A stretch of DNA of 64,000 bases from NCBI GenBank assembly GCA_009760885.1, contig CM019717.1, positions 50,863,366-50,927,365 of the forward strand, read 5' to 3'. Numbering within the stretch: the stretch's first letter is position 1; the number at the start of each line of letters is the position of its first letter. The position numbers and the translations under genes were made by a program. Below, piece after piece: positions 63,535 to 64,000 of the stretch. The DNA comes from Achatina immaculata (lineage: Eukaryota > Mollusca > Gastropoda > Stylommatophora > Achatinidae). The notes below the pieces were generated by a model. It was not told the DNA's origin, searched no databases, and saw only the letters and a program-made list of their open reading frames with translations.

Positions 63535-64000
63535 TCAGGTGCCGTGCCGACTGGCGTTGGCTATTATGCTTCTCCAGAGTACCCGATCCTTCATGCAGGC
63601 CATCAGCTCAGTTGGTGATCTCCTCTCACACCATCCCGTCAGACTGTCCAGTATCACTTCTCTCGGTCCTCCTCTGCTTCTTCTTCCCTCTGTTTTTTCC
63701 TGTTGTTATAACATTTTCAGTGCCCCCTATTCTCATTGCATGTCCTATGAAAGTACATTGTCTCTCTCTTATTTTTTTTTACAAGATTTTTTGTCTCTCA
63801 GCTCTTCTCATACATTCAGTTATTTTGCTGCCCATGGAATTTGCAACATTCTTCTAATAAACCACATTTCTGCTGCTTCCAATGATTTTTCTGCAGACCT
63901 GTCTATTGTTCATGAATCACTTCCGTATAACAAGATAGGTTCAATATAGCATTTTAGGACTCAAACTTTCTACTCATAACATTCATTGATAAGAATGTGT
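63535..64000 (-). pseudogene. LINE B C-terminal region, runs off the window
   Basis: The same blocks as 13482-13973: the inverse of RHGTxx, MACMKDRVLW, GRSREVILDSLTGWCER, MRIGGTENVITTGK and, near 63840-63950, the ESWTIDRSAEKSLEAAEMW region. It continues beyond the right edge. Confidence 0.88.

Overview
The window looks like intergenic or intronic DNA from an invertebrate animal, most likely a lophotrochozoan and probably a mollusc. This is inferred from the mix of repeat families (tRNA-derived SINEs, several non-LTR retrotransposon lineages with short tandem-repeat tails, mariner/DUF4817 and hAT DNA transposons, abundant micro- and minisatellites) and from the absence of bacterial gene organisation. 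I could not identify any host gene, RNA gene or CRISPR array. Nearly all recognisable coding sequence is decayed transposon protein. Family letters below are local names given here, not database names.

Families. LINE A: RT with an FADD box; the 3' end joins GA, CT or AT microsatellites; five copies. LINE B: YADD; ATG/CAT tail; four copies. LINE C: YADD; TGAC/ATGA tail; about seven pieces. LINE E: RNase H fragments. LINE F: YVDD. LINE G: a CR1-like 3' end with GAAT tail. LINE H and LINE I: 3' pieces. LINE J: a zinc-knuckle C-terminus. S1: a roughly 330-bp dispersed repeat with an AAG-type tail. S2, S2b, S3, S4: tRNA-headed SINEs. P: a retroelement-like cassette. Q: a small recurrent segment. 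D: a 1.4-1.5 kb non-coding modular element.

Layout. 1-9 kb: S1, a minisatellite, LINE G, SINEs S2 and S3, a long unrecognised ORF, LINE A, H, I and J pieces. 9-10.4 kb: a 15-bp array interrupted by a perfect 47-bp palindrome and cassette P. 10.5-14.5 kb: S1, a palindromic DUF4817 transposase remnant, LINE B and LINE A. 16.9-21.5 kb: minisatellite, a 50-bp satellite carrying two insertions including the best LINE A copy, and cassette P. 24-29.8 kb: four tandem arrays, LINE C and S1. 30.4-31.9 kb: element D with a target-site duplication. 33.8-36 kb: LINE C pair, 30-bp array, and a hAT element carrying a LINE E piece. 37-40 kb: S1, LINE H, LINE A and a full-length mariner interrupted by an S2 SINE. 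40.4-49.5 kb: arrays and LINE F, B, E, I and G. 49.8-53.9 kb: SINE S2b split by a DUF4817 transposon, then LINE C split by the second copy of D. 54-64 kb: mostly unrecognised AT-rich DNA with S1, Q, LINE B, LINE G and a 64-bp array.

The main story is nested insertion. At least seven insertions can be read directly because the interrupted host repeat resumes on the other side or because direct repeats flank the insert. This gives a relative age order and exact ends for otherwise unknown elements, especially D. D is the strongest candidate for something undescribed.
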